This document shows, piece after piece, positions 62,630-64,000 of a stretch of 64,000 bases of DNA (its first letter is position 1; each line of letters opens with the position of its first letter). The position numbers and the translations under genes are program-made. The notes under the pieces were generated by a model. The model was not told where the DNA came from, did no database searches, and saw only the letters and a list, made by a program, of their open reading frames with translations. The stretch covers positions 62,001 through 126,000 of the forward strand of contig CAVSIA010000020.1 in the NCBI GenBank assembly GCA_963727575.1. Direction: 5' to 3'. The stretch is from JAHQVI01 sp963727575. GTDB lineage: Bacteria; Pseudomonadota; Alphaproteobacteria; Rhizobiales; Rhodomicrobiaceae.

Positions 62630-63598
62630 ATGGTTTTTCGCCTCGCCCCAGAAATCGGTCTGACCGAAAGCGTCAGGCAGGCCGGAACGGAGCAGATCGA
62701 CCGCGCAATTTCCAAGCTTTGCGCCAAGCGCAGAAATGCTGATGCGGTGCACGAAACACGAAAGGCGATGAAGCGTCTCAGGGCACTGTTGCATCTGTGC
62801 AAAGGCGCGATGCGCAAGGCCGATTTCGAACGCGACGAGCAGCGGATCAAGGAAATCGCCGGCTTGCTGTCCGGCGTTCGCGATATCCAGGCGATGATCG
62901 AGACCATGACCAAGCTCGCCGCTTACGACGAACGGGTAGGGCAGGGGCCTATGGCCGGCGCGCTCGGGGCGCATCTGGAAGCCAAGCGCGACGAAGCCGA
63001 AAAGCGTCTCGGTGCGGGCAAGAATACCAAGGCTTGCGAACTGCTCAAGGAAGCGCGCGCGTCCTTTGCCGACATGCAGCTGGAAAAGGACCAGTTCCGC
63101 GCGCTCGCGTCGACGATCGAGAGCGATTACCGCAAGGCCCGCCGCGCCTTTCGCCGCGCTTACGAGTCGGGCGAGGATGAAGATTTCCATCGCTGGCGCA
63201 AATTTGTGCAGCGCCATTGGCGGCAATTGCTGCTGGTCGGCCCCGGCTGGCCGAAAGCGCTCAGGCCGCAGATTGCGCTGGCCCGTGACCTGTCCGAATT
63301 CCTCGGCGAGGACCACGACCTTTACGTCCTCGCCCAGTTTCTACGGAGCAAGACGGCCGGTTTCGTCAGTCGCGACGATGTCGATGCCTATCTCGCACTC
63401 TGCCGGCGGCGGCAGGACGACCTGCGCTCGACGGCGCTCGACGTCGGCGCGCGGCTGCTCGCGGAAAAGCCGTCATCGCTGGCGGGCCGGCTGACCGCCT
63501 ATTGGGAGACGGCGCGGCGCCTCGGCGGAAAGCCGGAAACGGACGAGGAAGAGGGCGGAGGCGGCGGGCCGTCCAACGTCATTCCCTTGAACCAGTAA
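62630..63598 (+). CDS. CHAD-domain protein
   Basis: A 322-residue all-helical protein. HETRKAMKRLRALLHL and LLSGVRDIQAM, then FHRWRKFVQRHWRQLLLVGP and LSEFLGEDHDLYVLAQFL, show the two conserved-histidine helical bundles of the CHAD domain, which binds polyphosphate in characterised proteins. No CYTH domain is attached. The ATG at 62630 (MVFRLAPEIG) is preferred over a TTG at 62621. It overlaps the convergent Lrp gene by 20 bases. Confidence 0.9.
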   Translation: MVFRLAPEIGLTESVRQAGTEQIDRAISKLCAKRRNADAVHETRKAMKRLRALLHLCKGAMRKADFERDEQRIKEIAGLLSGVRDIQAMIETMTKLAAYDERVGQGPMAGALGAHLEAKRDEAEKRLGAGKNTKACELLKEARASFADMQLEKDQFRALASTIESDYRKARRAFRRAYESGEDEDFHRWRKFVQRHWRQLLLVGPGWPKALRPQIALARDLSEFLGEDHDLYVLAQFLRSKTAGFVSRDDVDAYLALCRRRQDDLRSTALDVGARLLAEKPSSLAGRLTAYWETARRLGGKPETDEEEGGGGGPSNVIPLNQ

Positions 63599-64000
63599 CC
63601 TCTTTCAGCTTCTTCTCGGCGAAGTCGAGCGGCAAGGCGGTCGTGTATTTGATCTGCTCCATGGCGAAGCTGGAGCTGACATCGGTCAGCGGGATGCGGC
63701 TGATAAGCTGCTTGTAGAACCGGTCGTAGCTCTCGATATCGGGAACGGCGACGCGCAGCAGATAATCGACCTGGCCGCTCATTCTGTAAGCTTCGACGAT
63801 CTCCGGAAAATGATGCAAGGCGGCGTGGAAGCGCTCCAGCCATTCGATGTTGTGCTCGGCGGTGGTGATCGCCACGAACACGGTGACGCCGGCATTGACC
63901 TTTTTCGGGTTCAGCAGGGCGACCCGCGAATCGATCACGCCTTCCTGCTCCAGCTTCTGGATACGGCGCCAGCACGGCGTCGTGGATAGCCCCACCTCCT
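63579..64000 (-). CDS. Lrp/AsnC-family regulator, truncated at the window edge
   Basis: The visible part of an Lrp regulator: LSTTPCWRRIQKLEQEGVIDS is the recognition helix region of the winged-helix domain, and the RAM ligand-binding domain (VTVFVAITTAEHNIEWLERF to FYKQLISRIPLTDVSSSFAM) follows. The start lies outside the window; the open frame reaches the edge. It is convergent with the CHAD gene. The regulated target is unknown. Confidence 0.9.
   Translation of the reverse strand, partial: EVGLSTTPCWRRIQKLEQEGVIDSRVALLNPKKVNAGVTVFVAITTAEHNIEWLERFHAALHHFPEIVEAYRMSGQVDYLLRVAVPDIESYDRFYKQLISRIPLTDVSSSFAMEQIKYTTALPLDFAEKKLKEVTGSRE

Overview
The window is GC-rich DNA, apparently chromosomal, from an alphaproteobacterium. 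The best fit is the Hyphomicrobiales. Evidence: a cpa-type Tad pilus locus, a DUF5330-family protein, a NDUFA9-like reductase, a ROSE-type thermosensor ahead of hsp20, and dispersed repeats of the kind common in rhizobia. The genus cannot be fixed from this sequence alone.

Layout. 1-1136: the end of a GTPase-like gene and a small Cys-rich protein. 1254-10180: a Tad/Flp pilus locus, with cpaA on + and flp-cpaB-cpaC-small lipoprotein-cpaE-cpaF-tadB-tadC-tadD on -. 11137-13783: a two-subunit isoquinoline 1-oxidoreductase-type molybdenum hydroxylase. 14066-16902: a DsbD/ScsB-type thiol reductase with a redoxin partner. 17533-21801: osmoregulated periplasmic glucan genes and a membrane protein. 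21806-22893: a decayed IS5-type transposase. 23273-27023: a curli module (csgF, csgG, two curlin-repeat proteins, a small secreted protein). 27403-29177: envelope proteins. 29431-32755: the glycine betaine importer proVWX. 32836-35301: a TrhA/hemolysin III protein, an IF-1 and a CAP-domain protein. 35444-40829: small-molecule enzymes around a possible two-gene module, an EACC1-like protein plus an HExxH protein. 41147-48120: housekeeping enzymes including queG and a glycosyltransferase. 48275-53779: the translation cluster infC-rpmI-rplT-pheS-pheT. 53792-56156: a cupin, a TlyA methyltransferase and an RlmD-like methyltransferase. 56240-57115: an AT-richer KilA-N/DinD-like gene. 57424-58027: hsp20 with its heat-shock control region. 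58145-59131: a lysophospholipase-like hydrolase. 59976-62529: thiamine thiazole genes thiO-thiS-thiG-thiE. 62630-64000: a CHAD protein and a partial Lrp regulator.

Sequence quality matters here. At least eight genes, including the essential pheS and pheT (five breaks in pheT), are interrupted by indels. Twelve of the thirteen breaks are cured by removing one base, so I read most as sequence or assembly errors. The IS relic is different: it has an internal stop, divergent stretches and a missing 3' end, so it is real decay.

The most interesting signals are: the EACC1-like/HExxH pair (36989-38695); the combined RpoH-type promoter and ROSE-like thermosensor of hsp20; a repeat family whose hairpin shows compensatory changes between copies; a curli operon without csgE next to an IS relic; and two candidate structured RNAs between 59132 and 59975.
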